Shown here: piece after piece, positions 8,362 to 16,157 of the stretch
Layout of the letters: each line of letters begins with the position of its first letter
Position numbering within the stretch: the stretch's first letter is position 1
From: Mycobacterium sp. E796
GTDB lineage: Bacteria; Actinomycetota; Actinomycetes; Mycobacteriales; Mycobacteriaceae
Assembly (NCBI RefSeq): GCF_001672815.1
Contig: NZ_LZKK01000222.1
Coordinates: 1-34,157, forward strand
Length of the DNA: 34,157 bases
Direction of reading: 5' to 3'
Position numbers and translations under genes: made by a program
Notes under the pieces: model-generated
Seen by the model: only the letters and a program-made list of their open reading frames with translations
What the model was told of the DNA's origin: nothing
Database searches by the model: none

Positions 8362-8383
8362 AACTATTTGTCGCAACCGACAA
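8362..8383 (-). promoter_or_regulatory. Palindrome with -10-like box upstream of the DUF732 gene
   Basis: TTGTCG-CAAC-CGACAA (8368-8383) is a 6-bp inverted repeat with a 4-nt loop in an unusually AT-rich stretch. On the minus strand TAGTTT (8367-8362) follows directly. It could be an operator for the DUF732 gene or a terminator for the gene ending at 8420; the sequence alone does not decide. Confidence 0.35.
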
Positions 8384-8419
8384 TTATTACCTTAAAAAGA
8401 CAGGCGTCGAATAACTCCG

Positions 8420-8887
8420 TCAGCCCAATTGGTATGACTCGCGGGACACCCGAAAAAAATGCCCGGTCCCGGCGTCGGTGCACGTCACCCCGTCGGGTTC
8501 GCTGTTGCACGTCATCGGGCCGAGCGATCTCGACTGACCCACGCCGAGCACCGGCCAGGACCCCGCCCCCGAACCGAGCGCCGAGTGCGTGCAGGCGACA
8601 TACGGAGCCTGGCCCTGGTCGAGGCGAAAATCGCGACCCAGATCCGATCCGGGCGGACACGGCCCCCCGTTCTTGTCCCGGCCCACTCCCGGCGGGACCG
8701 AATAGATCTGGTCCCCGATCTGGCACATGGCCACCGGCAGCGGAGCGTCCTCGCCGTTGAGAATGCATCGAATGTTTCCCGATGCGGACGCGAACTGTTG
8801 GTAATTGTCGTCGGCGTGCGCGCTGGCCGCGCCGAAAAGCAATAGGACCGGGGCGGCAACCGCAACCGCCGCCGAGATCGTATTCAT
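8420..8887 (-). CDS. Secreted Cys-rich protein, DUF6636-like
   Basis: This 155-aa protein has a Sec signal peptide (hydrophobic residues 8-22, cleavage near ASAHADD). The mature part has six Cys and the pattern ASGNIRCIL near the start and TGHFFRVSRESYQLG at the C-terminus, as in a family of secreted mycobacterial proteins I associate with DUF6636. Function is unknown. The ATG at 8887 is chosen because it begins the signal peptide and is preceded by a GAGAAAGAAG ribosome site; the frame is open 40 codons further upstream without coding character. It is divergent from stf0. Confidence 0.7.
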   Translation of the reverse strand: MNTISAAVAVAAPVLLLFGAASAHADDNYQQFASASGNIRCILNGEDAPLPVAMCQIGDQIYSVPPGVGRDKNGGPCPPGSDLGRDFRLDQGQAPYVACTHSALGSGAGSWPVLGVGQSRSLGPMTCNSEPDGVTCTDAGTGHFFRVSRESYQLG

Positions 8888-9008
8888 TCGGTGCTTCTTT
8901 CTCGCGATGTTCGAGTACGACAAGGACCAACCGAAAGGCAAGTTCTGCACGCGGGTAATCATCGCACCCGGCACCCGCCGCCGCGCCACAATAGTTATCT
9001 TCACCATG

Positions 9009-9026
9009 AAGACAATTCCATGTCTT
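9009..9026. promoter_or_regulatory. Candidate operator of stf0
   Basis: AAGACA-N6-TGTCTT is a perfect 6-bp inverted repeat with a 6-nt spacer. Its centre is 41.5 bp before the proposed stf0 transcription start and its right arm overlaps the -35 element. This is a typical place for a class II activator or a repressor. The binding protein is unknown. Confidence 0.4.
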
Positions 9027-9052
9027 GCAGCGGGTTTCGATCCGGATAGGCT
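9025..9052 (+). promoter_or_regulatory. stf0 promoter
   Basis: TTGCAG (9025-9030) and TAGGCT (9047-9052) are separated by 16 nt, a good sigma-A type promoter. The -10 ends 6 nt before GTG 9059, so the mRNA is probably leaderless. Confidence 0.55.
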
Positions 9053-9058
9053 TCTTTG

Positions 9059-9862
9059 GTGACAGAAAAGCCGTCGTCATATTTGGTGCTGGCTTCCCAG
9101 CGCAGCGGCAGCACGCTGCTGGTCGAATCGCTGCGCGCGACCGGCGTCGCCGGCGAGCCGCAGGAGTTCTTCCAATACCTGCAAACCACGAGCCAGGCCC
9201 CGCAGCCGCGGGAGTGGTTCGCCGATGTGGACGACGCGTCGATCCTGAGCCTGCTCGATCCGCTCGACGAGGGGAAGCCGGACCTCGCGCCCGCCGAGGT
9301 CTGGCGCGACTACATCCGCACCGTCGGGCGAACCCCGAACGGCGTGTGGGGCGGCAAGCTGATGTGGAACCAGACACCGCTGCTGTTGAGCCGCGCCAAA
9401 GACCTCCCAGATCGATCGGGCGACGGTCTGCGGGCGGCGATCCGCGACGTGGTCGGCGAGGAACCGCTGCTCATCCACGTGCACCGACCGGACGTGATCT
9501 CCCAAGCCGTGTCGTTCTGGCGCGCGGTGCAGACGCGGGTGTGGCGGGGCAGGCCCGATCCGGCGCGCGACGCGCGCGCCGTCTACCACGCCGGGGCGAT
9601 CGCGCACGTAGTCCGCATGTTGCGTGCTCAGGAGGAGGGCTGGCGGACCTGGTTCGTCGAGGAAGACGTCAAGCGCATCGAAGTTCCGTATCCGGTGTTG
9701 TGGCGCAACCTGACTCAGGTGGTGGGAACGATCCTCGAGGAACTGGGCCTCGACCCGCGACTGGCGCCGCAGCCGGTGCTCGAGCGCCAAGCCGACCAAC
9801 GCTCCGACGAGTGGGTGGAGCGCTACCGCGCGGATGCCGAGCGAGACGGGCTACCGACATGA
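9059..9862 (+). CDS. stf0: Trehalose 2-sulfotransferase Stf0
   Basis: The 267-aa protein transfers sulfate from PAPS to the 2-position of trehalose, the first committed step to sulfated trehalose lipids such as sulfolipid-1. The N-terminal [14 protein letters not shown] contains the 5'-phosphosulfate-binding loop. The rest ([36 protein letters not shown]) agrees closely with Stf0 of M. smegmatis and M. tuberculosis as I remember them, and the length is the same. The GTG at 9059 is chosen over a TTG at 9056 because it is the +1 of the promoter. Downstream on the same strand are a small membrane peptide, a YeiH-type transporter and a GAP-family protein. In M. tuberculosis stf0 (Rv0295c) is elsewhere, so the setting is different here. 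Confidence 0.95.
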   Translation: MTEKPSSYLVLASQRSGSTLLVESLRATGVAGEPQEFFQYLQTTSQAPQPREWFADVDDASILSLLDPLDEGKPDLAPAEVWRDYIRTVGRTPNGVWGGKLMWNQTPLLLSRAKDLPDRSGDGLRAAIRDVVGEEPLLIHVHRPDVISQAVSFWRAVQTRVWRGRPDPARDARAVYHAGAIAHVVRMLRAQEEGWRTWFVEEDVKRIEVPYPVLWRNLTQVVGTILEELGLDPRLAPQPVLERQADQRSDEWVERYRADAERDGLPT

Positions 9863-9944
9863 CGGTGAGAAACGCGGGCACAGCCCTTGCGCCGCCGACG
9901 GTTTCGACCGGGCCGTCGACCTAAACTCAGCGCGAGCCAATCGC

Positions 9945-9973
9945 TTGGTCGCCGGCGCCGACCGGACAACGAT
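9945..9973 (+). promoter_or_regulatory. Candidate promoter of the 45-aa gene and YeiH operon
   Basis: TTGGTC (9945-9950) and AACGAT (9968-9973) are 17 nt apart. The -10-like box ends 6 nt before GTG 9980, the same geometry as the other leaderless starts here, although its first base departs from TANNNT. Confidence 0.35.
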
Positions 9974-9979
9974 GTCATC

Positions 9980-10117
9980 GTGAGCAAACAGGATTCGAAG
10001 CCGCTCGGTTGGCGCGAGCGGCTCGGCTCGGTGTCGGTGGACTGGTGGGCGACCTTGCTCGCCGGCGGGATCACGGCATTGGCGGTGGCCAACGTGCTGC
10101 CGAAGATTCCATGGTGA
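9980..10117 (+). CDS. 45-aa single-pass membrane peptide upstream of the YeiH-type gene
   Basis: The product is 45 aa: a charged N-terminus ([16 protein letters not shown]) followed by one hydrophobic helix at about residues 22-40 and a short PKIPW tail. Its stop is 4 nt before the ATG of the transporter gene, so the two are almost certainly co-transcribed and coupled. The GTG start is chosen from the -10 spacing and the coding character of the peptide; the frame is open further upstream in a different composition. It could be a small accessory subunit of the transporter. I recognise no family. Confidence 0.6.
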   Translation: MSKQDSKPLGWRERLGSVSVDWWATLLAGGITALAVANVLPKIPW

Positions 10118-10121
10118 TCGC

Positions 10122-11249
10122 ATGAGCACCACCGACGTCAAATCCCCAGAATACGAAGACGCGCTCGACGAGCCCGCCTTCACCAGCAGGCGGCCGCTGG
10201 ACTACGTGCCGGGCATCCTGCTGCTGATCGGCGTGGGCCTGCTGGGCAAGTACGCCCAGATCTGGTGGAACACGCTGGCCAAACACCACCACTGGCACGT
10301 CCCCGACATCGAATACGTGTTGTGGGCCATCGTGATTGGCCTGCTGATCACCAACACCATCGGCCTTCATCGGATATTTCGCCCCGGCGTGCAGACCTAC
10401 GAGTTCTGGCTCAAGGTCGGCATCGTCGTGCTGGGAGCCCGCTTCGTGCTCGGCGACATCCTCAAGCTGGGCGGGCTGAGCCTGATCCAGATTCTGGTCG
10501 ACATGGCGGTCGCGGGAACCATCATCATCGTCGCCGCCCGCGCATTCGGGTTGTCCGGAAAGCTCGGCTCCCTCCTGGCGATCGGCACCTCGATCTGCGG
10601 GGTGTCAGCGATCATCGCCGCCAAGGGGGCGATCCGGGCTCGCAACTCCGATGTCGGCTACGCGATCGCCGCGATCCTGGCGCTGGGCGCGGTGGCGCTG
10701 TTCGTGCTGCCGCCGCTGGGCCATTCGATCGGCCTGACCGATCGCGAATTCGGCATCTGGGCGGGGCTGGCGGTGGACAACACCGCCGAGACCACCGCCA
10801 CGGGTTATCTGTTCTCCGACCACGCCGGCAAGATCGCCGTGCTGGTCAAGTCGACCCGTAACGCGCTGATCGGGTTCGTCGTCCTGGGCTTCGCGCTCTA
10901 TTGGGCCGCGCGCGGGCAGGCCGACGAGATCGCCCCCGGCTTCAAGGCCAAGGCCGTGTTCGTCTGGAAGAAGTTCCCGAAGTTCGTGCTGGGCTTCCTG
11001 GCCGTCTCGGCGATCGCCACCGCGCACTGGCTGACCAAGGGGCAAACGGCCAACCTGGCCAACGTATCGAAATGGGCGTTCCTGCTCACGTTCGCCGGGG
11101 TGGGGCTCAACACCGACATCCGGCAGATCGCCCGCACCGGGTGGCGCCCGCTGGTCGTCGCGGTCATCGGGCTCACCGTCGTCGCGACGGTGTCGCTCGG
11201 CATCGTCCTGCTCACCTCCCGCGTCTTGCATTGGGGCGTAACGGCCTAG
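10122..11249 (+). CDS. YeiH/UPF0324-family transporter (putative sulfate exporter family)
   Basis: This 375-aa integral membrane protein has about ten hydrophobic helices from residue 30 to the C-terminus. The family signature region includes [17 protein letters not shown] and [20 protein letters not shown], with conserved polar residues inside the membrane. The family (UPF0324, YeiH) is annotated as putative sulfate exporters, but transport has rarely been measured. The start ATG is 4 nt after the 45-aa peptide, implying an operon. Being next to a sulfotransferase gives weak contextual support for an oxyanion substrate. A GAP-family gene follows after 29 bp. Confidence 0.82.
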   Translation: MSTTDVKSPEYEDALDEPAFTSRRPLDYVPGILLLIGVGLLGKYAQIWWNTLAKHHHWHVPDIEYVLWAIVIGLLITNTIGLHRIFRPGVQTYEFWLKVGIVVLGARFVLGDILKLGGLSLIQILVDMAVAGTIIIVAARAFGLSGKLGSLLAIGTSICGVSAIIAAKGAIRARNSDVGYAIAAILALGAVALFVLPPLGHSIGLTDREFGIWAGLAVDNTAETTATGYLFSDHAGKIAVLVKSTRNALIGFVVLGFALYWAARGQADEIAPGFKAKAVFVWKKFPKFVLGFLAVSAIATAHWLTKGQTANLANVSKWAFLLTFAGVGLNTDIRQIARTGWRPLVVAVIGLTVVATVSLGIVLLTSRVLHWGVTA

Positions 11250-11264
11250 CGGATACCCGGGCGG

Positions 11265-11270
11265 TAACCT
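11265..11270 (+). promoter_or_regulatory. -10-like box before the GAP-family gene
   Basis: TAACCT ends 8 nt before ATG 11279, the same spacing as pruC. No -35 is evident. It may give a separate near-leaderless transcript for this gene. Confidence 0.3.
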
Positions 11271-11278
11271 GGCCCGCA

Positions 11279-11923
11279 ATGTGGATCACCATCCTGGTGA
11301 TGGCCGTCGCCGTCAGCCTCGAACCCTTCCGGATCGGCATGACGGTGCTGATGCTGAACCGGCCACGGCCGATCCTGCAGCTGCTGGCGTTCCTGTGCGG
11401 TGGTTTCGCGATGGGCATGAGCGTGGGCCTGGTCGTCTTGTTCGTGTTGCGGCGCAGGCTGCTGTGGTCGACATACCTCACGCTGCCGAGGGTGCAGATC
11501 TGCATCGGCGCGCTGGCGCTGTTGGCCGCGGCCGCCCTGGTCCTGACCCGCAACCGGGTGGCCGTTCCGGAAACGGTGGCGACGCGCGCGCAGCGGCTGG
11601 TGACCGGGCGATCGCTGTGGGTGGCGGGCGCGGCCGGCCTCGGAATCGCGCTGCCGTCGGTCGACTATCTCGCCGCGCTGGCCGTCATCCTGGCGTCGGG
11701 TGCGGCGGCCGCCACGCAGGTCGGCGCGCTGCTGATCTTCAACGCCGTGGCCTTCGCCCTGGTGGAGATTCCCCTGGTGGTCTACCTGCTGGCGCCGCAA
11801 GCGACGCGCGACTCGATGGCGGCGCTGCACAACTGGATCCGGTCGCGCCGCCGCATCGAGGTGACCGCCCTGCTGGCCGCGGTCGGGTGCGTGCTGCTGG
11901 CGGTCGGCCTGGCCGGTATTTGA
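11279..11923 (+). CDS. GAP/Sap-family (glycolipid-addressing) membrane protein
   Basis: The 214-aa protein has six predicted membrane helices split into two bundles by a polar loop (about residues 85-115), the layout of the GAP family (SfLAP, PF11139). Family members are Gap, needed for surface export of glycopeptidolipids in M. smegmatis, and Sap, linked to sulfolipid-1 addressing in M. tuberculosis. The N-terminal SLEPFRIGMTVLMLNRPRP is typical. It lies 29 bp after the YeiH-type gene and about 1.4 kb after stf0 on the same strand, so it may help move a trehalose-based lipid; that role is inferred. It is convergent with the transporter-OB gene. Confidence 0.78.
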   Translation: MWITILVMAVAVSLEPFRIGMTVLMLNRPRPILQLLAFLCGGFAMGMSVGLVVLFVLRRRLLWSTYLTLPRVQICIGALALLAAAALVLTRNRVAVPETVATRAQRLVTGRSLWVAGAAGLGIALPSVDYLAALAVILASGAAAATQVGALLIFNAVAFALVEIPLVVYLLAPQATRDSMAALHNWIRSRRRIEVTALLAAVGCVLLAVGLAGI

Positions 11924-11982
11924 CGACGACGCGTGCGTCTCGGCGAGGCCCGATGCCGAAACCAGCACGGCCGCCGGTCGTT

Positions 11983-14328
11983 TCACGACCCGGCTGCCTT
12001 CGCGGGGTCCTCGATGATGTGATAGGCGGGGTCGACCATCGCCATCGGTTGGGTGCCGCTCTGCCGGGGCTTGCCGGTGATCCGGAGCAGTTGGCCGGGC
12101 TGGATGTCGGCGCCGCCGCGCCCGTGCCGGAATGTCACGCAGATCTCGCCGCTGTTGTCGCCGACGACGACGCGCCGGACGGTGCGCCTGCGTTCGTTGA
12201 CGTCCTCGACTTCGTTGACCCGCCCCTCGAAGGTGGCGCGCTGCCCGGGAATGAGGCCCCCGACGGTGATCACCGACGCCGACCGATCGGGGTGTTCGTA
12301 GGCTTCGACCTCCTGCTCCTCGTCCTTCGAGACCCACGCCTCGATCTTGTCGAGCTCGCGGGAGATTCGTTGCTCGAACCCGTCGGGGTACGCCTCCTTG
12401 ATGCGGGACTCGACGTCGTAGGGAACGATTGTCGCCGCCGCGTCCGGGATCAGGCTGACCGCCCGGGCCACCTTGTCGGCGGTGCGGTCGTGCAGCAGGC
12501 GCCCGAGGAACGGAGCGTAGGTCCGGCGGGGCAGCAGCACGGTGACGTTGGTGTTCCGGTGTTCGTCGCGCGCCTTGGCGACCAGCACCTGCGCGGCGCG
12601 GGTGACCCTGCGGTCCGGGCAGTCGACCACCCGCAGCGGGGTGTCGAGATCGAAGTCGTCCCAACGCTTTCGCAACGCCTTCGCGTGGACGTCGTCCACC
12701 ATGAAGTGCACCGCGATCAATTCGTCGGCGCGCAGCCCTCTGCCGTAGCGCAGCGCTTCGATGACGGCGAGGTCGAGGGAGTTCACGAACACGAACACCT
12801 TGTGCCTGGCGTACTTCACCAATTCGGGGCGGTCGGTGCGGAACATCTCGAGGATGGCCGCCTCGGCGCGGTATTCGCGGTTCAGCCGCGTCAGCGCGAA
12901 CACCAGCACGGGGAAGACCACGACCACCAGCCAGGCGCCCTCGGTGAACTTCGCCACCGCGAAGATGCCCACCACGATGGTCGACAGGATCGCCGCGGAC
13001 AGGTTGATCGCGAGGCGCCGTCGCCAACCCGGCTCTCGATGGGTGAGATGGTGTTTGGTCATCCCGTAGCCGGCCATCGAGAAACCGGTGAACACGCCGA
13101 TCGCATAGAACGGGACGAGCGCGGTGACCGAGCCGCCGGTCGCCAGAAGCAGCACCACCGAAAGCCCCGTCAGCGTGATGATGCCGTTCGAAAACACCAG
13201 GCGGTGACCGCGTTTCATCAGCTGGCGCGGCAGGAAGCGGTCTTCGGCGACGAAGCTCGCCAGCGCGGGGAATCCGTTGAAGCTGGTATTACCGCCGGTG
13301 AACAGGATGGCGGCGGTCGACGCCTGCACGAGAATGAACAGGACGTTGCCAATCGGGCCGTTGCCGAAAACCGCGCGGGCAACCTGCGACAGCACCGACG
13401 GATATCCGGCCTCGAACGGCGTCGCGTGGGTGACAAACGTCAGGTAGGCGACGCCGGCCAGCAAGAACCCGAGTATGCACGCCATGATGGTGAGCACCCG
13501 GCGGGCGTTGCGTCCCTGCGGCTTTCGGAAGACGTTGACCGTGTTGGAGATCGCCTCGACCCCCGTCAGCGACGAACCGCCGTTAGCAAACGCGCGCAGC
13601 AACACCAGCACCGTCGCGCCCATCACCAGGCCGTCCCCTCGACGAACCGGCACCGCCCCGGCGATGTGCTGCGCGTCGTAAGTCGGTAATCCCCAGAAGA
13701 TTTCGCGAAGAACCCCGGTCACGATCGTCAGACCGATCATGGCGACGAAGAAGTACGTGGCAACCGCGAACGGCCGGCCCGCTTCCTTCAATCCACGCAG
13801 GTTCGCGTAGCACATGACGATCACCACACCCACCGTGATCGCCAGGCTGTAGGGACCGAGCACCGGGATTGCCGACACCACCGCCACCGTGCCCGCGGCC
13901 GTCTGCACCGCCACGGTGACCACGTAGTCGATCAACAGCGCGGCGGCGGCGACCTGTGCCACCCGGGGTCCGAAGTTCTCCCGAGCCACGATGTATGAGC
14001 CGCCCGCCCGGGTGTAGGCCATCACAACCTGGCGGTAGGACGCGGCCACCAAAGCCAGGATCACCAAAATCACGCCATTGATGGGCAGCAACAACGTGAA
14101 TGCCGCCAGCCCCGCAGCCGGCAGCAGCTCGATCAGGATCTGTTCGCTGCCGTAGGCGGTGGACGAGATCGCGTCGGGTGCAAGCGCGCCGAGCGCAACC
14201 CCGTTAGAGAGCTTCTCGTGTGTCAGCTTCTCGGTGATCAGGGGCTTCCCGAGAAACACGCGCTTGGCGATGTCCCCGACCGACGTCGGGATCGGGACCT
14301 TGCTCGTCGAAGTTGTCACGACCTGCAT
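11983..14328 (-). CDS. KimA-like APC/KUP-superfamily potassium transporter fused to a C-terminal OB-fold
   Basis: The protein is 781 aa. Residues about 40-470 form a 12-helix APC-type transporter. The first helix has DAISSTAYG with Asp52 and Tyr59, matching the Asp36/Tyr43 potassium site of Bacillus KimA. Residues about 475-680 are a cytosolic domain as in KimA. Residues about 682-775 add a beta-rich OB-fold-like domain (PGQRATFEGRV, VVVGDNSGEICVTF, IQPGQLLRITGK, DPAYHI). In M. tuberculosis, as I recall, a similar permease (Rv2690c) and a separate OB-fold protein (Rv2694c) flank the ceoB-ceoC potassium genes, so this looks like a fusion of the two. Probable function is potassium import; the ligand of the OB domain is unknown. 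The ATG at 14328 begins MQVV; a GTG at codon 4 is an alternative start. Confidence 0.8.
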   Translation of the reverse strand: MQVVTTSTSKVPIPTSVGDIAKRVFLGKPLITEKLTHEKLSNGVALGALAPDAISSTAYGSEQILIELLPAAGLAAFTLLLPINGVILVILALVAASYRQVVMAYTRAGGSYIVARENFGPRVAQVAAAALLIDYVVTVAVQTAAGTVAVVSAIPVLGPYSLAITVGVVIVMCYANLRGLKEAGRPFAVATYFFVAMIGLTIVTGVLREIFWGLPTYDAQHIAGAVPVRRGDGLVMGATVLVLLRAFANGGSSLTGVEAISNTVNVFRKPQGRNARRVLTIMACILGFLLAGVAYLTFVTHATPFEAGYPSVLSQVARAVFGNGPIGNVLFILVQASTAAILFTGGNTSFNGFPALASFVAEDRFLPRQLMKRGHRLVFSNGIITLTGLSVVLLLATGGSVTALVPFYAIGVFTGFSMAGYGMTKHHLTHREPGWRRRLAINLSAAILSTIVVGIFAVAKFTEGAWLVVVVFPVLVFALTRLNREYRAEAAILEMFRTDRPELVKYARHKVFVFVNSLDLAVIEALRYGRGLRADELIAVHFMVDDVHAKALRKRWDDFDLDTPLRVVDCPDRRVTRAAQVLVAKARDEHRNTNVTVLLPRRTYAPFLGRLLHDRTADKVARAVSLIPDAAATIVPYDVESRIKEAYPDGFEQRISRELDKIEAWVSKDEEQEVEAYEHPDRSASVITVGGLIPGQRATFEGRVNEVEDVNERRRTVRRVVVGDNSGEICVTFRHGRGGADIQPGQLLRITGKPRQSGTQPMAMVDPAYHIIEDPAKAAGS

Positions 14329-14365
14329 TCTGCCGCCCGGCAGGTCCGCGCGGCGGGCGGACGGG

Positions 14366-15451
14366 CTAAGTCAGCCGCGAGACCGCCGCGGCGATGCGCT
14401 CGTCGGTGGCGGTCAGCGCGACCCGCACGTGGCGGGCGCCGCCCGGGCCGTAGAAGTCGCCGGGCGCCACCAGGATGCCGAGGGAGGCGAGCCGCGAGAC
14501 GCTGTCCCGGCACGGCTCGCCGCGGGTGGCCCAGAGATAGAGGCCGGCCTCGGAATGGTCGACGGCGAAACCGGCCGAGCGCAGCGCGGGCAACAGGGCG
14601 GCGCGCCGCCGTTCGTAGCGCTCGCGCTGGACCCGCTCGTGGTCGTCGTCGTCGAGCGCGGCCACCATGGCGGCCTGCACCGGCGTCGGCACGATCATCC
14701 CGGCGTGTTTGCGCACGGCCAGCAGCTCGCCGACGAGGGCCGGATCCCCCGCGACCAGGCCGGCCCGATAACCGGCCAGCGACGAGCTCTTCGACAGCGA
14801 GTGGACCGCGAGCAGCCCGGTATGGTCGCCGTCGCACACCGAGGGATGCAGCACCGACAGCGGTTCGGCCTCCCAGCCCAGACCCAGGTAGCACTCGTCG
14901 GAGGCGACGATCACCCCCCGCTCGCGCGCCCATCCGACGACCTTGCGCAGGTGGTCGACGCCCAGCACCCGTCCGGTCGGATTGCTCGGCGAGTTCAGGT
15001 AGAACAGCGCCGGGGATTGCGGGCCCACCTGGGTCAGCGAGTCGGCCCGCAGCACCGGGGCCCCGGCCAGCCGCGCGCCCACCTCGTACGTGGGGTAGGC
15101 CAGCTCCGGCACCACGACCAGGGCCTCCCCGCCCAGGCCCAGCAGCGTCGGCAGCCAGGCAATGAGTTCCTTGCTGCCGATCACCGGCAGCACGGCCGCC
15201 TCGGTCAGCCCGGTGATTCCGAAACGGCGGGCCAGCGCGGCGACCGCCGATTCGCGCAGTCGCGGCGTGCCGGCCGTGGCGGGGTACCCGGGGGCCGAGC
15301 TGGCCGCCGCCAGCGCCTCCCGGATCAGCGGCGCGACCGGGTCTACCGGGGTGCCGACGGACAGGTCGACGATTCCGTCCGGATGCGCCGCGGCCCGCTC
15401 CTTCGCGTCGGCCAGCGTGTCCCAGGGAAACTCCGGCAGGGACGCCGACAC
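14366..15451 (-). CDS. dapC: PLP-dependent aminotransferase, N-succinyldiaminopimelate aminotransferase type
   Basis: This 361-aa class I/II aminotransferase is predicted to convert N-succinyl-2-amino-6-ketopimelate to N-succinyl-LL-diaminopimelate for lysine and peptidoglycan synthesis. Visible PLP residues are Asn157 in NPTG, Asp185 and Tyr188 in SDECYLG, and Schiff-base Lys221 in SLSKSSSLAGYR. It starts with GTG 8 nt after the fdxC stop, so the two are an operon as in Rv1177-Rv1178. Mycobacteria have another DapC (Rv0858c), so the true substrate of this paralogue is less certain than its fold. Confidence 0.88.
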   Translation of the reverse strand: MSASLPEFPWDTLADAKERAAAHPDGIVDLSVGTPVDPVAPLIREALAAASSAPGYPATAGTPRLRESAVAALARRFGITGLTEAAVLPVIGSKELIAWLPTLLGLGGEALVVVPELAYPTYEVGARLAGAPVLRADSLTQVGPQSPALFYLNSPSNPTGRVLGVDHLRKVVGWARERGVIVASDECYLGLGWEAEPLSVLHPSVCDGDHTGLLAVHSLSKSSSLAGYRAGLVAGDPALVGELLAVRKHAGMIVPTPVQAAMVAALDDDDHERVQRERYERRRAALLPALRSAGFAVDHSEAGLYLWATRGEPCRDSVSRLASLGILVAPGDFYGPGGARHVRVALTATDERIAAAVSRLT

Positions 15452-15459
15452 CGTTCCGC

Positions 15460-15786
15460 TCAGTCGCCTTCGCCCTGGGGCGGCAGGTCCTTGACGACTT
15501 GCGGGTCGTTCTCGGTCAGGCCGACCTTCGCGGCGCCACCCGGCGACCCCAGCTCAGCAAAGAAGTCGGCGTTGATCTGTGTGTACTGGCTCCACTGCTC
15601 CGGCACGTCGTCTTCGTAATAGATCGCTTCGACGGGGCATACCGGCTCACAGGCCCCACAGTCGACGCACTCATCGGGGTGGATGTACAGCATCCGGGCA
15701 CCCTCGTAGATGCAGTCGACCGGGCACTCCTCGATGCATGCCTTGTCCTTGATGTCGACGCAGGGTTCGGCGATCGTGTACGTCAC
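15460..15786 (-). CDS. fdxC: 7Fe ferredoxin FdxC
   Basis: The 108-aa ferredoxin has one [3Fe-4S] and one [4Fe-4S] cluster: Cys9, Cys17 and Cys50 for the first, and Cys21, Cys40, Cys43 and Cys46 for the second, with Cys25 as the extra Cys known from 7Fe ferredoxins. It is a cytosolic one-electron carrier and closely resembles Rv1177. GTG at 15786 is chosen because GGAGG lies 8 nt upstream and it gives the known MTYTIAEPC start. ATGs at 15792 and 15801 are in frame, but the first abuts the Shine-Dalgarno and the second lies ahead of it. It precedes the aminotransferase gene. Confidence 0.93.
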   Translation of the reverse strand: MTYTIAEPCVDIKDKACIEECPVDCIYEGARMLYIHPDECVDCGACEPVCPVEAIYYEDDVPEQWSQYTQINADFFAELGSPGGAAKVGLTENDPQVVKDLPPQGEGD

Positions 15787-16157
15787 AGACATCTCCTCCA
15801 TGTACTGCGTGTGGGCTGCGGTTCCGGCTCGCCGCGGCGCTCCGGCCGCTTCAGCGCAAGCATTCGGTTACTGATACTAGACGTTGCACATACACGTCAA
15901 CCACTCGGCACCCCGCCGGTTCGCTGACGTGTCGGGGCCGGGCCGGGCGCGGCGGCCCCTGCGGCATTTCACCGAGGGCGAACACCGGCATATAACTCCC
16001 TGACCTGCGCATAGTTACGATTAGAAGTTCCTGTTCGATAACGGTTGCGATAGAAGAATGCTCACGGGGCCTGGTAGCCTCAACCGCAGACGGCAACCGT
16101 TGGGCAGATGTCGTCGCCGTCAAGAGACGGTGCATTGAATGGGGAAGGTGTCCACAG
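15787..16157. promoter_or_regulatory. Divergent fdxC / TB8.4 control region (371 bp, no gene)
   Basis: On the minus strand, TTGACG (15900-15895) and TAGTAT (15879-15874) are 15 nt apart, a plausible fdxC promoter giving a leader of about 80 nt that ends in the GGAGG site. On the plus strand, TAGCCT (16075-16080) and TACGAT (16016-16021) are possible -10 boxes for the TB8.4 gene, and GGGGAAGG at 16141-16148 is its ribosome site. The open frame on the minus strand across 15851-16279 has no coding character. In M. tuberculosis fadH and Rv1176c lie here; neither is present. Confidence 0.5.

Noticed and set aside
9059..14328. The non-syntenic block as a recent genomic island or prophage
   Set aside because: No integrase, tRNA, direct repeats or clear composition shift was seen; the genes are typical mycobacterial chromosomal families.
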